DNA from: an uncultured Flavobacteriales bacterium
GTDB lineage: Bacteria; Bacteroidota; Bacteroidia; Flavobacteriales_D; Parvicellaceae
Assembly: GCA_943787725.1 (NCBI GenBank)
Contig: CALSNM010000001.1
Location: 328,415 to 392,414, forward strand
Length of the DNA stretch: 64,000 nt
Direction: 5' to 3'
Shown here piece after piece: positions 32,121 to 41,862 of this stretch. The translations under genes and the position numbers were made by a program. A model generated the notes under the pieces. It was given only the letters and a program-made list of their open reading frames with translations, was not told the origin of the DNA and searched no databases. Positions within the stretch are counted from its first letter, which is position 1. Every line of letters begins with the position of its first letter.

Positions 32121-32891
32121 TTAAATAACCTGGAACAGAAGCGGCTTGCTCGGGGAAGCGTCATTTTCGAAACTTGCTATCTGAATATTGATGAAAAATG
32201 TGCCATCAACTACGTTATCAGGAACAAAAATCAATTCGGTAATCGTTGAATCATATCTAGGACTATCCGGATAATTCCAAAACGCCCTATGCGATATCAT
32301 TTTCCCTCCATCAATTTCTCTGTCAACAGAAGGTAAGTCAATTAACAAATGTTTGATCCCCATATCCGATATATATTGAGCTGCTTCTCCAGTCAAATAA
32401 GGCCAGTTTGTGTTTGAATGTTGGGCGCCTATTTTTTCTAGCGGATTAGGTAGAGTTCTAATAACAATAGCTTCAGGATTACCAATAATTGCATTTTGAA
32501 TTTGGTCTTTCGTTAAAATCCGATCTCCTTTTTTTTGCCATTCAGTTTCCGCTCCAACAAATATTTCTGGTTCAATCGAAATTACTTGTCCAAAAAAGAA
32601 AAAGGTTTTCAACGTATCATTTATCGAGTATACCTCTTCAGAAATGTGCCCAACACATTCTGTATGTGTTCCATTTCCATGCGGATTAAAAAAAATATTT
32701 CGAAAATTAACATCTCCCCCTTCCGCAACACTGCCTAAAAATTGATCCGTACGAACGGGTTCAATTTTCATTGGTTCTACGTACCAGGCATTTACACCTT
32801 TCTTATCACCTCGAAGCGGAACAGAAATATCTATCGGGTTTGACAGATCCACTTTATAGGTCTGGTTTTTATGTTCAATAGAGGCTATCAT
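32121..32891 (-). CDS. Cyclase family protein (kynurenine formamidase-like metal hydrolase)
   Basis: This 256-residue protein belongs to the cyclase/kynurenine formamidase-like fold (PF04199 type). The metal motif NPHGNGTHTECVGH at about residue 70 corresponds to the family HGTHxDxPxH, with Glu-Cys where Asp-x-Pro is common. A second conserved part is HLLIDLPSVDREIDGGK, followed by HRAFWN. It would hydrolyse an amide or ester (formylkynurenine in the best-known members). The substrate is not fixed, and no tryptophan degradation genes are adjacent. It is followed by the Lrp-type regulator on the same strand. Confidence 0.78.
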   Translation of the reverse strand: MIASIEHKNQTYKVDLSNPIDISVPLRGDKKGVNAWYVEPMKIEPVRTDQFLGSVAEGGDVNFRNIFFNPHGNGTHTECVGHISEEVYSINDTLKTFFFFGQVISIEPEIFVGAETEWQKKGDRILTKDQIQNAIIGNPEAIVIRTLPNPLEKIGAQHSNTNWPYLTGEAAQYISDMGIKHLLIDLPSVDREIDGGKMISHRAFWNYPDSPRYDSTITELIFVPDNVVDGTFFINIQIASFENDASPSKPLLFQVI

Positions 32892-32957
32892 AATTATATA
32901 CTAATTCTTTATAAACATCATAAATGTACTATTAATTATGGAATTGTTTTTAATAGA

Positions 32958-34076
32958 TTAGCTAACAAACAACTCACTAGCAATGTGGTCAGCGAATGCC
33001 TTACCCTTTTGATTTAGAGAGAATCCCTGTTTGTTTATGCTGATTTGATCAGAAAAAACAACTAACTGTTTCTTGAGATTAAGCAACTGCTCTTCTCCAA
33101 ACTCACTTTTGACATAGTCAAACTCACATCCCCATATAGTTCTTAGACCTAAAAGAATATACTCGTTATACCTATCTTTTTGAGAAAGTTTTTCTAATTC
33201 GAATGGAACTTCTCCGCCTTTTATTGCTTTAATGTATTTAGCATTGTTAGCAACATTCCATTGGCGGGTATTACCGTTAAATGAGTGAGCAGAAGGCCCT
33301 ATACCTACATAAAATTTTCTTTTCCAATAAGATGAATTGTGTTTTGAGAAATATCCTTCTTTACCAAAAGAAGAAATCTCGTATTGCTTAAATTTATTGT
33401 TTTCCAAAGTATTAATTAGCAATTCAAACTGCGCTGCTGCTGCTGCATCGCTCAATGGCTTAGATTTACCCGTTTTGATAAATTGATACAAGGCTGTTCC
33501 TTTTTCTACCGTTAAATTATAAGCTGATATATGCTGAACATTAAGATCTAATGCTTTTTGTAAATTAACTTTCCACGCTTCAATTGTCATTTCAGGTAAG
33601 CCATAAATAAGGTCAATTGTAATGTTATCAAAGCCTAGTCCTTGTGCATCTTGAACACATTTAGTGGCTTGAATTGAATTATGTGCGCGATTCATCCAAG
33701 TTAAATCAACATCATTAAAGGACTGGATTCCGATACTTAATCTGTTTATGCCTGCTTGTTTTAGTTCTTGTAGTTTTTGAAAAGTGAAATCATCAGGATT
33801 CCCTTCCAATGTTATTTCAGGATTAGAAATAACAGCAAATTCAGCATATACCTTATTCAAAATTCTTCTGATCTCTTTAGCATTTAAAAAACTTGGCGTA
33901 CCTCCTCCAAAATAAATCGATTCTACTAATTCTTCATTCAAATAGCTTTTTTGAATTTCTATTTCTTTTAGTAAGCAGTTTATTAAGTCCTCTTTATTTT
34001 TCAAAGAAGTGCTAAAATGAAAATCACAATAGTGGCATTTCTGTTTGCAAAAAGGTATGTGGATATAAATGCCCAT
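32958..34076 (-). CDS. hemW: HemW-like radical SAM protein (coproporphyrinogen III oxidase-related)
   Basis: This 372-residue radical SAM protein begins MGIYIHIPFCKQKCHYCDF, with the CxxxCxxC cluster for the 4Fe-4S centre, then SIYFGGGTPSFL (SAM binding), ITLEGNPDDF, GINRLSIGIQSFND and ITIDLIYGLPEMT. The C-terminal HemW-type domain is present (GIGPSAHSFNGNTRQWN). The length and single N-terminal cluster without the HemN N-terminal extension point to HemW, a heme-binding chaperone, rather than the true oxidase HemN. A TATTTTTG box ends 7 nt before the ATG. Confidence 0.85.
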   Translation of the reverse strand: MGIYIHIPFCKQKCHYCDFHFSTSLKNKEDLINCLLKEIEIQKSYLNEELVESIYFGGGTPSFLNAKEIRRILNKVYAEFAVISNPEITLEGNPDDFTFQKLQELKQAGINRLSIGIQSFNDVDLTWMNRAHNSIQATKCVQDAQGLGFDNITIDLIYGLPEMTIEAWKVNLQKALDLNVQHISAYNLTVEKGTALYQFIKTGKSKPLSDAAAAAQFELLINTLENNKFKQYEISSFGKEGYFSKHNSSYWKRKFYVGIGPSAHSFNGNTRQWNVANNAKYIKAIKGGEVPFELEKLSQKDRYNEYILLGLRTIWGCEFDYVKSEFGEEQLLNLKKQLVVFSDQISINKQGFSLNQKGKAFADHIASELFVS

Positions 34077-34083
34077 TGATTTT

Positions 34084-34091
34084 CAAAAATA
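34084..34091 (-). promoter_or_regulatory. -7 box of hemW, seven nt before the start codon
   Basis: Minus-strand TATTTTTG matches TAnnTTTG; AAAATCA separates it from the ATG at 34076. A TTG lies 16 nt further upstream as a possible -33 element. Confidence 0.5.
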
Positions 34092-34168
34092 CATAGTTTG
34101 AGTGGTACAATCCTCTATTTACTCAATTAATAAATAGCTAACTTTTAGGGAAACCTTTCTCTCTTTAT

Positions 34169-34176
34169 TACATTTG
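34169..34176 (+). promoter_or_regulatory. -7 box of the MORN-like lipoprotein gene
   Basis: TACATTTG matches TAnnTTTG, 20 nt before the ATG at 34197. Confidence 0.5.
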
Positions 34177-34196
34177 TATTCCAATCAATATAACTT

Positions 34197-34622
34197 ATGA
34201 AACCCCTTTCTCTTCTATTACTATTATTGTTTATTAGTTGTTCTCAGGAGCAGGGTAGGATTCCTGTTGAAAAAACCATCCCGGCTGATCAGAAACCAAA
34301 AACCAAGACCGATGGTGAGTTTATTGAACATCATCCCAATGGAAATATAAAAACAAAAGGCTTACTTAAAAACGGAAAGAGAACTGGTGTCTGGACATCC
34401 TATTTTATCAATGGAAAAGTGCAAAGTGAAAGCAAATTCGATAAGGGTAAATTGAATGGAAAAACGGCAGCTTATTATCCCAATGGTAATGTGCAATACA
34501 TGGGGCTTTATGTCAATAATAAAAAAGACGACCACTGGTTTTTTTACCAAGAAGATGGGTCCTATTTAAAAGATGTTTTATTCAAAAATGGAGACAAAGT
34601 GACTACTTCTAATAGCCACTAA
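34197..34622 (+). CDS. YwqK-type MORN-variant repeat lipoprotein
   Basis: This 141-residue protein begins with a lipoprotein signal (LLLLLLFISCSQEQG, lipobox Cys at residue 15). The mature part has four repeats of about 23 residues of the MORN-variant type: FIEHHPNGNIKTKGLLKNGK, WTSYFINGKVQSESKFDKGK, AAYYPNGNVQYMGLYVNNKK, and a last one around DDHWFFYQEDGSY. Databases often call this family 'toxin-antitoxin system YwqK family antitoxin', but no toxin is nearby and a surface or periplasmic binding role is as likely. Monocistronic with its own promoter box. Confidence 0.78.
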   Translation: MKPLSLLLLLLFISCSQEQGRIPVEKTIPADQKPKTKTDGEFIEHHPNGNIKTKGLLKNGKRTGVWTSYFINGKVQSESKFDKGKLNGKTAAYYPNGNVQYMGLYVNNKKDDHWFFYQEDGSYLKDVLFKNGDKVTTSNSH

Positions 34623-34751
34623 ATATTTAAAAAAAGAAACAACTATCGCGAATAAAAAAGAGAATTAATTTAAAGGTATTTCCAAGTTTTTGCGGCTAAA
34701 TTCACATAAAATAAACTGTTTTATTTAACTTTAATTTATTAAGTTGAGCGT

Positions 34752-34949
34752 ATGAAAAATTTAATTATTTGTATAGGATTATTAGCATTGTTTATTGGAG
34801 TTGCATCTTGTAAAAAAGATTGGACTTGTACTTGTTCAGATGGTTCTAGCCTTTATTCTTGGCCAATTGAAAATGTAAAGAAAAGTGATGCACAAGCAAC
34901 CTGCGATCAATTAACTGACATTTATGCGGGGACCTGCAGTCTAGAATAA
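34752..34949 (+). CDS. Small putative lipoprotein
   Basis: This 65-residue protein has a lipoprotein signal (LLALFIGVASCKKDW, Cys near residue 20). The mature part of about 45 residues is cysteine-rich (CTCSDG, QATCDQL, GTCSLE), so disulfide pairing is plausible. No family recognised with confidence; small Cys-rich lipoproteins of this type are common in Flavobacteriales. It stands alone between the MORN-like lipoprotein and the convergent amidohydrolase operon. Confidence 0.65.
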   Translation: MKNLIICIGLLALFIGVASCKKDWTCTCSDGSSLYSWPIENVKKSDAQATCDQLTDIYAGTCSLE

Positions 34950-34993
34950 TGTATAAATCACCTTATCCAAAGGCATCAATTCGGACTATTGTT

Positions 34994-36304
34994 TTATTCC
35001 AGTCCGTATTTGGTCTTATACTTATTATAATTTCTGGATTGATGATTATCTAAATTAATCATTCTACCATCGATAAAAGCAATGACAACATTACTTGTTT
35101 TCATATCCAATGCATCTCCATCCGAAACAAATAGGGTTGCTTTTTTCCCTACCTCAATCGACCCTAATACATTATCTATTCCCAAAATTTTTGCAGCATT
35201 CAATGTGATTGATGCTACACCTTCTTCGTAAGTGAGTCCATGAGCAATAGCTGTGCCCGCAACAAACGGCAAGTTTCTCGTTCCCATTTGTTCCATTCGA
35301 GCGAAGTATTGCAAGCAATAAGGGACCCCAGCATCATTCAATAATTTAGGCAACTTATAAGGCAGGTCTATATCGTCTTCTGGTTGATTTGGTAAGCTAT
35401 GAATATGTTGAACAACTACAGAAATATTATTTTCTTTCAATCGATCAGTCACCATCCAGGAATCATATCCTCCAACAATAACAACCTTTTTCAAGTTATA
35501 CTTTCGCTTAAAATTGATAACATCATTAATCTCTTTCACATAAGAAACATTTACAAAAAGCGTTTTGTCTCCAGAAAACAACCCCTTCATTGCCTCTAAT
35601 TTTAAATCTCTGTCTCCTTCGTTTGAAGCTTTACTGTAGGCTAGCGATTCATCGAAAAACATATTTATATCCTTTGTTTTTTCCATATAGTTTTTTGATT
35701 TTTTCGAATCTCCAGGAGTTGACCACCACCCACTCGACTTCATAAATCTTGGCCAATTTAAATGGATGCCAATATCTTCTTTTACAAGGGCATCTTCCCA
35801 ATTCCAAGCATCAAAATGAACGACTGACGAGCTCCCTGAAACTACTCCTCCCCGGGGAGTTACTTGAGCCAATAAAACTCCATTGGTTCTTATGGTTGGT
35901 GTTATTTTTGAATCTGTATTATATGCTATTATGGATCGAACATTAGGATTATAGGTTCCGATTTCATCAAAGTCCTCAGTGGCTCTAATTGCTCCTATTT
36001 CCATTAATCCAAGAGTAGAATTTACCGCTATAAAACCGGGGTATACGTGCTTATCTTTAATGTCAATTACGGTGTCATAATCTGAATTATTAATTGTGTT
36101 GGTTAGCGCGTTCATCACGTTAATAATTTTACCGTTTTCCAAAACAATAGCTGAACGATTAATCATCTCCCCTGTTCCTAAATGGGCCGTTCCGTTTAAC
36201 AACAAAACGCTTTTTCCCTGTTTTGCACCAGGCGCTTCTTGTCCTTGAAAATTTGAAAAACTAAATCCAAGAAGAATTATTAATATATATTGTACATTTT
36301 TCAT
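34994..36304 (-). CDS. Amidohydrolase family protein lacking the HxH metal motif
   Basis: This 436-residue secreted protein (signal peptide YILIILLGFSFSNFQGQ) has an amidohydrolase fold: a composite beta domain (LLLNGTAHLGTGEMINRSA, VYPGFIAVNSTLGLMEIG) and a C-terminal end typical of imidazolonepropionase-related proteins (NAAKILGIDNVLGSIEVGKK, ATLFVSDGDAL). After PGFI the usual DxHxH metal ligands are replaced by AVNSTLG, so canonical binuclear metal catalysis looks impossible. It follows the large amidohydrolase gene by 12 nt; the two probably act as a periplasmic pair, with this one in a structural or altered catalytic role. Substrate unknown. Confidence 0.82.
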   Translation of the reverse strand: MKNVQYILIILLGFSFSNFQGQEAPGAKQGKSVLLLNGTAHLGTGEMINRSAIVLENGKIINVMNALTNTINNSDYDTVIDIKDKHVYPGFIAVNSTLGLMEIGAIRATEDFDEIGTYNPNVRSIIAYNTDSKITPTIRTNGVLLAQVTPRGGVVSGSSSVVHFDAWNWEDALVKEDIGIHLNWPRFMKSSGWWSTPGDSKKSKNYMEKTKDINMFFDESLAYSKASNEGDRDLKLEAMKGLFSGDKTLFVNVSYVKEINDVINFKRKYNLKKVVIVGGYDSWMVTDRLKENNISVVVQHIHSLPNQPEDDIDLPYKLPKLLNDAGVPYCLQYFARMEQMGTRNLPFVAGTAIAHGLTYEEGVASITLNAAKILGIDNVLGSIEVGKKATLFVSDGDALDMKTSNVVIAFIDGRMINLDNHQSRNYNKYKTKYGLE

Positions 36305-36316
36305 TTCTACCCAATT

Positions 36317-39300
36317 TTAATTACCATCATCACTTAAAGTTCCACAAACGTGCACTGTAGACTTCTTCTTAACTGCTTTTTGTGTTTCAGCTCCGCCATT
36401 CTTTTCTTCTATCATTTTCGTAATAATTCTAAGACGCTCCTGCTGAATCTCTTTTCGCATTTTAAGATCTCTTTTCCAATCATAATAAACTATACCGTCA
36501 ATAATTGTTTGCTCAACTTTTGCGTACACAGAAAGTGGATTGTCACTCCATATTACTATGTCAGCATCCTTTCCTATCTTTATACTCCCCATCCTTTCAT
36601 CCACATGTAATAAAATAGCGGGGTTTAAGGTTACCATTTTAAGCGCCTCTTCTTCCGTCATCCCGCCATACTTAATTCCCTTAGCAGCTTCCTGATTTAA
36701 CCTTCTCCCCATTTCAGCATCATCGCTATTTATAGCGGTTACGATTCCCATCTGATTTAGCAAAGAAGCATTGTGTGGTATAGCGTCATTCACTTCAAAT
36801 TTATATGCCCACCAATCACTAAATGTAGATCCTCCTGCGCCATGAGCCTTCATTTTATCTGCCACTTTATACCCTTCCAGAATGTGCGTGAATGTATTCA
36901 GTCTAAACTTCATAGAATCCGCTACATGCATTAGCATATTTATTTCAGATTGTACATAGGAGTGGCAGGTTACAAAACGCTGTGCATTTAGTATTTCCAA
37001 AATAGCTTCCGTTTGCAAATCTCTTCTTGGAGCGCTTACTTCTTGTTTTTTCTTTTTTGCAAGGGCATTATAGACAGACCATTTCTTCTCATACTCTTGA
37101 GCGTTAATAAAAGCATCGTAAAACACTTGCTCTACCCCCATTCTTGTTTGTGGAAAACGAATGGTATTGTAAGAACCCCAATTTGATTGTTTCACATTTT
37201 CACCTAACGCAAACTTTATAAATCCGGGGGCATTCTCTACCTTCATTTGTTCCGGACTATTACCCCACCTTAATTTTATTAATGCCGCTTGACCTCCAAT
37301 TGGATTTGCAGAGCCATGTAATAATTGCGACGCCGTTACACCTCCTGAAAGCTGACGATAAATGTTAATATCATTCGGCTTAACCACATCTCCTATACGC
37401 ACTTCTGCAGTGACGGCACTTGACCCTTCGTTGACACCTCTCTCAATGGCGATATGCGAGTGCTCGTCAATAATCCCAGGTGAAACATGTTTGCCTTTCG
37501 CGTCAATTACTAATGTATTTACATCTACAATATCAGCTATTTTGCCAATATGCGCTATTTTGCCTTCTCGGATTAACAAGTCCGTCTCTAACGTACCTTG
37601 CTTCTTCAAGCGTCCAAACTGTTGCGTTTTTAATTAAAATTGATTTTTGAGTAGGTAATGAATCCCAACCATAAGCCATCATAGGATAATTAAACTTCCC
37701 CAGATTTACTGAATCAGTAATAGCCTTGAAATTCCTTGTCTATGGACCTTTGCAAATTCAAGTGCTTTATCCAGATTTTTCTTTTTCCTTATGTCTTTCA
37801 CTTCGGATAGCTGTCCATTCAATCCACTCTCCATTGGGCATTTGACCACGCCCATCCCATACTCCTGAATCAAAATTTACATTTCCTGATAAACGATATA
37901 CACCTCCATTTAATTGGTATGATATTGCTATCGTATGGTCATTCAGAGCTAGTAACTACCTTTACTGACTTCTTTCTAATTACCTTATATGGCTTGCCGG
38001 TCAATGAATCTAAAACCAAATCTCCTTTTGCACTTATACTGTCCGTAATCATATCATAAGTTAATTTTCCTGAAGGTTTTGCTTTTGAGCCCGAGACTAC
38101 TAGCGTTCTAATATTCTGATTAACATTTAAGTTGTATACACCTCGAATATCAACTCAGATCCATAGCAGAAACTTCGTGCTTCTTACCTCTAATCCAATT
38201 TTGATGAATACTCTCCCCTTTTTCAAAAATATCTCCTGAGGTAATGAGAAAATTTGCTTGTTTTCCTATAGTTAATGATCCTAATTCCTTGTAAACCCCC
38301 ATCATTTCCGCAGGTATTTGTGTCAAAGACTTAAGCGCTTGTTTTTTTGAAAGCCCCATTTTTACCGCTTTACGCAGATTCTTTCAAGAAACTCTGATTT
38401 CTTTTTCAATCCGTCTGTTGTTAATGCAAACACAATTTGGCTTTGCTCTAAAAACCCTGGATTAGATGGTGCCAACTCCCAATGCTTCATTTCTTCCAAT
38501 GACACATGCCTTGCGTCATAAGGATCCTCAACATCGTATGGTTTAGGGAAGTTTAATGGAATAATAAATTGCCCTCCGGTGGCTTTCATATCTGCGATAC
38601 CATTTGGTACTCATCTCCAGACCCTTTGAAAGTGTATTGCACATTAAACTCATCCCCTAGTTTATCCGCTCGTAAAACCGAATATTTATTTCTAACATCA
38701 ATTATTTGAGGTAATGATTGGGTCCTAAAGTAAATGCTTCTAACGAAAGATTTTTGTGTTTATCTTCATTTGATTTATGGTACCAATCAGCATCTAGGAA
38801 TGTTTGTTTTAGTAATGCAATGCACCCCATTAAAGAGCTCGGATAGGCTTGTCGCGAAACCCCTTTTTTAAATGAATAATGCGCCGCTGCCTTTTCCAAA
38901 ACAATATTCTCATGTTGAGAGTCAGTGCCTAAATTAGCAAGCACAGATGTGCCTCGAGCTATACCGTCTTGCTGGTGAGAAAGCACAGTTCCGAATCCGT
39001 TGTTACGGTATTCCTTTGCCAACTTTTCATTATCTTTGAATGTCTCTATTCCATTAACCTCTGGCTTTATAGCTTGATTCCAAGAATAGGCTCCCTTTTT
39101 TAGGCTGTTATATTGGGGATAATCAGTTCGTGGCGATGCTTTAGCCTTTTCAATACCATAAGAAGTGTAGAGATCTATAAAAGATGGATAAATATGCTTT
39201 CCTTTAACATCATGGACTACACAACTTTTGGGGAGTTTCGTTTTTGGCCCAGCATAAGTTATCCTTCCCTCCTTAATAAACAAATACCCATCTGTTATTG

Positions 39301-39446
39301 TAGGCTTCTGCATCTACATGTAAGGTAGCATTTATAAATGCGTGAAAATTATGATTCTTATCACGCACCCCATTTATTGGAAAATCTTCTTGCGAAAACC
39401 CTATGATTGAAAAGAAAATGAACAATAAAAATAAGTAGTTTTTCAT
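36317..39446 (-). pseudogene. Large two-module amidohydrolase, reading frame broken
   Basis: Joined length is about 1,040 residues. It starts MKNYLFLLFIFFSIIGFSQ (ATG 39446, signal peptide). The N-terminal amidohydrolase-like module has KGKHIYPSFIDLYTSYG, without HxH. The C-terminal module is complete from 37609 to 36317, with IDEHSHIAIE (HxH), VTCHSYVQSEI (His) and NSDDAEMGRRL (Asp), plus the terminal GSIKIGKDADIVIWSDNPL. Frame breaks lie near 39313, 38600, 38360 and 38155, with more between 38150 and 37610. Two adjacent genes of this size are a recurrent Flavobacteriales pair. The pieces are collinear, so local sequence error is the likely cause. It is the first gene of the operon. Confidence 0.78.
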
Positions 39447-39507
39447 AAATTAAATCTAAAGCAAACAAAAATAAGCATTGTTATGACAATTAAAGGTCTC
39501 ATATTTT

Positions 39508-39515
39508 TAGCTTTG
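39508..39515 (+). promoter_or_regulatory. -7 box of the membrane protein-cytochrome c operon
   Basis: TAGCTTTG matches TAnnTTTG, 28 nt before the ATG at 39544. Confidence 0.45.
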
Positions 39516-39543
39516 CACAGAAACTTTTTTATAAACGGTTAAA

Positions 39544-39981
39544 ATGGAAATATTAAAACACACACATTCCGGTCTAAGATGGCTTTTTATTTTAATAATA
39601 ATCATTGCAATTATTAATGCTTTTAGAAAATGGAAATCAGGAGCATCATTTGAAGCAAAAGATAAGCTACTCAATATTATCACTATTGCTTTGACACACA
39701 CTACGGGAATTATTGGAATCATTTTGTTCTTTATTAGTCCTAAAATTCAGTTTACTGAAGGATTTATGAAAAATGATCAGATTAGATTTTACCTTACCCA
39801 GCATACGTTTGGAATGGTAATAGCAATAATTCTTGTTACTATCGGATATAGTAAAGTTAAAAAAGCATCTGAGGACACAAATAAATTCAAAAAAACTGCT
39901 ATTTGGTTTACAATCGCGCTATTAATCGTAATAATATCAATACCATGGCCATTTTGGGGAGTAGGAGGAGGATTATACTAA
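39544..39981 (+). CDS. Four-helix membrane protein, cytochrome b-like annotation group
   Basis: This 145-residue integral membrane protein has four predicted TM segments (WLFILIIIIAIINAF, LTHTTGIIGIILFFI, HTFGMVIAIILVTIGY, WFTIALLIVIISIPWPF). Histidines sit at or near helix ends (HSGLRW, THTTG, QHTFGM). Proteins of this shape in Bacteroidota are often named 'cytochrome b', but heme binding is not shown. The 3' end overlaps the start of a c-type cytochrome gene by 37 nt, so the two are translated together and may form a small membrane redox unit. Confidence 0.6.
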   Translation: MEILKHTHSGLRWLFILIIIIAIINAFRKWKSGASFEAKDKLLNIITIALTHTTGIIGIILFFISPKIQFTEGFMKNDQIRFYLTQHTFGMVIAIILVTIGYSKVKKASEDTNKFKKTAIWFTIALLIVIISIPWPFWGVGGGLY

Positions 39982-40277
39982 TTGGCTTATTTTTTACTTT
40001 GGGTTCTTGTAGCGAACAAGAAGTAGTAATTAACGATAATGGAGCCCCAAATGGAAAGGCTATTTATAAGCAAAACTGCAAAGTATGCCATGGGGGGAAA
40101 GGAAACTTAGGGGTTGGTGATGCCGCGGATTTGAGTGCTTCGAAAAAAACCTTTCAGGAAAAACTATATATAATTACGAATGGCAGTGAGGGCGGCAAAA
40201 TGACTTCTTACAAAGGAGTCTTAACCGAAAAAGAAATCGCTGCGGTAACTGCACATATAGAAACATTAATAAAATAA
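39945..40277 (+). CDS. c-type cytochrome lipoprotein
   Basis: This 110-residue protein starts MAILGSRRRIILIGLFFTLG, with a lipobox Cys in LGSCSEQ. The single heme-binding motif CKVCHG follows GKAIYKQN, and the distal Met ligand is probably in GGKMTSYKGVLTEKE. This is a class I monoheme cytochrome anchored in a membrane facing the periplasm, suited to electron transfer. The start overlaps the preceding membrane protein gene, and hflX begins immediately after the stop, so all three may be cotranscribed. Confidence 0.85.
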   Translation: MAILGSRRRIILIGLFFTLGSCSEQEVVINDNGAPNGKAIYKQNCKVCHGGKGNLGVGDAADLSASKKTFQEKLYIITNGSEGGKMTSYKGVLTEKEIAAVTAHIETLIK

Positions 40278-41474
40278 ATGGGCGATAATAATTCAGAAAA
40301 TATTGATCCAAATAATGCTGTAATCGTTGGAATAATTTCGCAAAAACAAACTCCAGAATTAATTACGGAGTACCTTGATGAGCTAGAATTCCTTGCAAAA
40401 ACCTATGGTGTAAAAACGAAAAAACGATTTACACAAAGACTAGAGACCCCCAACACAGCTACCTTTGTTGGAAAAGGGCGATTGGATGAAATAAGGGAAT
40501 ATGTTAAAACTAACAATATAGATACGGTAATATTTGATGATGACCTATCACCCTCTCAACTAAGAAACATTGAAAAGGTTTTACAAGTTTTAATATTAGA
40601 CCGAAGTTTGTTGATTTTAGAAATATTTCAGCAACGTGCGCAAACATCACATGCAAAAACACAAGTAGAATTAGCGCGTTATCAATATTTATTACCACGC
40701 CTAACCAACATGTGGACTCACCTTGAAAGACAGCGAGGAGGAACAAGTACTCGAGGGGGTTCTGGAGAAAAAGAAATTGAAACAGATAGAAGAATAATTC
40801 GAGATAAAATTTCACGTCTAAAAAAACAATTAAAAGCAATTGATAAACAGATGGCTACCCAAAGGGGTAATCGTGGTAAGTTGGTTCGTGTAGCATTGGT
40901 CGGTTATACCAATGTTGGTAAATCAACTTTGATGAACGTGTTGAGTAAATCAAAAGTTTTTGCCGAAAACAAACTCTTTGCAACTCTAGATACCACCGTG
41001 CGAAAGGTAGTATTGCAAAACATTCCTTTTCTTATGTCGGATACTGTTGGGTTTATACGGAAATTACCCCACCAATTAGTAGAGTCTTTTAAGTCGACAT
41101 TAGATGAAGTTAGAGAAGCTGATCTAGTAGTTCATGTTTTAGACATAGCACACCCAGCTTTTGAAGATCATTACAACACTGTTAATCAAACTTTAGCTGA
41201 AATTAAAGCTTTAGACAAGCCAATTTTATTGGTGTTTAACAAAATAGACACCTATGACCTTCTGGGTGGTTTTGAAGATGGAGAGTTTTCTAGGCCCACT
41301 TTAAAAGAATTACAAAAAACGTGGATGGCCAATCTAAATAATCAGTGCTTATTTATTTCTGCTGAGAAAAAAACGAATGTTGATGAATTGCGAAAAGTAA
41401 TGTACGAAGAAGTGAAAAAAATTCATATCACTCGGTTTCCTTACAATGATTTCTTGTACCAAGAATACGAATAG
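40278..41474 (+). CDS. hflX: GTPase HflX
   Basis: This 398-residue ribosome-associated GTPase splits or rescues 70S ribosomes under stress. The N-terminal HflX domain has VGKGRLDEI and the glycine-rich linker GGTSTRGGSGEKEIETDRR. The G domain has G1 GYTNVGKSTLMN, G3 DTVGFIRKLPHQLVESFKST, G4 NKID and G5 FISAEK. The ATG directly follows the cytochrome stop. Length is normal. Downstream there is a palindrome at 41588 but no T-run. Confidence 0.95.
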   Translation: MGDNNSENIDPNNAVIVGIISQKQTPELITEYLDELEFLAKTYGVKTKKRFTQRLETPNTATFVGKGRLDEIREYVKTNNIDTVIFDDDLSPSQLRNIEKVLQVLILDRSLLILEIFQQRAQTSHAKTQVELARYQYLLPRLTNMWTHLERQRGGTSTRGGSGEKEIETDRRIIRDKISRLKKQLKAIDKQMATQRGNRGKLVRVALVGYTNVGKSTLMNVLSKSKVFAENKLFATLDTTVRKVVLQNIPFLMSDTVGFIRKLPHQLVESFKSTLDEVREADLVVHVLDIAHPAFEDHYNTVNQTLAEIKALDKPILLVFNKIDTYDLLGGFEDGEFSRPTLKELQKTWMANLNNQCLFISAEKKTNVDELRKVMYEEVKKIHITRFPYNDFLYQEYE

Positions 41475-41587
41475 AAAACAATACCCGCAATAATTTCCTA
41501 TGAGCTTATAGATGAATTAGTTTTAACATTAAGCTATTCAAATACGGACCAAAGAAAAGGGAGCATAGAACGCAAGAACAAGTTACA

Positions 41588-41609
41588 TGGCCCAAGGAAT
41601 ATTGGGCCA
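41588..41609. terminator. Perfect 8-bp inverted repeat downstream of hflX
   Basis: TGGCCCAA and TTGGGCCA flank a 6-nt loop. There is no T-run after it, so it is a weak terminator candidate or an RNA-stability hairpin. Confidence 0.3.
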
Positions 41610-41810
41610 ATTCATTTATGTTAACTCCGAAAAAAACACAATAATTGTGAGTTAGGAGAAGATTGGTGGAAAGTAACCTGGAGAATTGTATTTCCCAACA
41701 TTTATACAACTATTTAAAAGCACGTATTTAATCAATAAATTCACTTATTAAAGTGGTTTTTAGCCAATTTAATAACATTTATAAACTACGTATTTTTAAA
41801 ACTTCATGTT

Positions 41811-41839
41811 TTGAGAAGGCTCACACTTCTCTATGTTTG
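41811..41839 (+). promoter_or_regulatory. Full -33/-7 promoter of the 378-residue surface protein gene
   Basis: TTG at 41811-41813, an 18-nt spacer, then TATGTTTG at 41832-41839, followed by a 23-nt leader to the ATG at 41863. This is the best complete Bacteroidota-type promoter in the window. Confidence 0.6.
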
Positions 41840-41862
41840 CTATGTAATTAAAAACAAAAAAC

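Larger units (their letters stand above)
41475..41862. other. Intergenic region, 388 nt
   Basis: No supported gene. Two short open stretches without start codons (about 41520-41635 and 41636-41716, plus strand) translate to charged, Trp-containing peptides (VTWPKEYWANSF and ELGEDWWKVTWRI), so a degraded gene cannot be excluded. A palindrome lies at 41588-41609 and a promoter at 41811-41839. Confidence 0.4.

Noticed and set aside
34197..34622. Antitoxin of a toxin-antitoxin pair (YwqK family name)
   Set aside because: The protein is a lipoprotein with MORN-variant repeats and has no adjacent toxin gene. The database name is not evidence of function.
41506..41709. Minus-strand 67-residue protein downstream of hflX
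   Set aside because: No promoter, no recognisable motif, and it overlaps plus-strand coding-like remnants.
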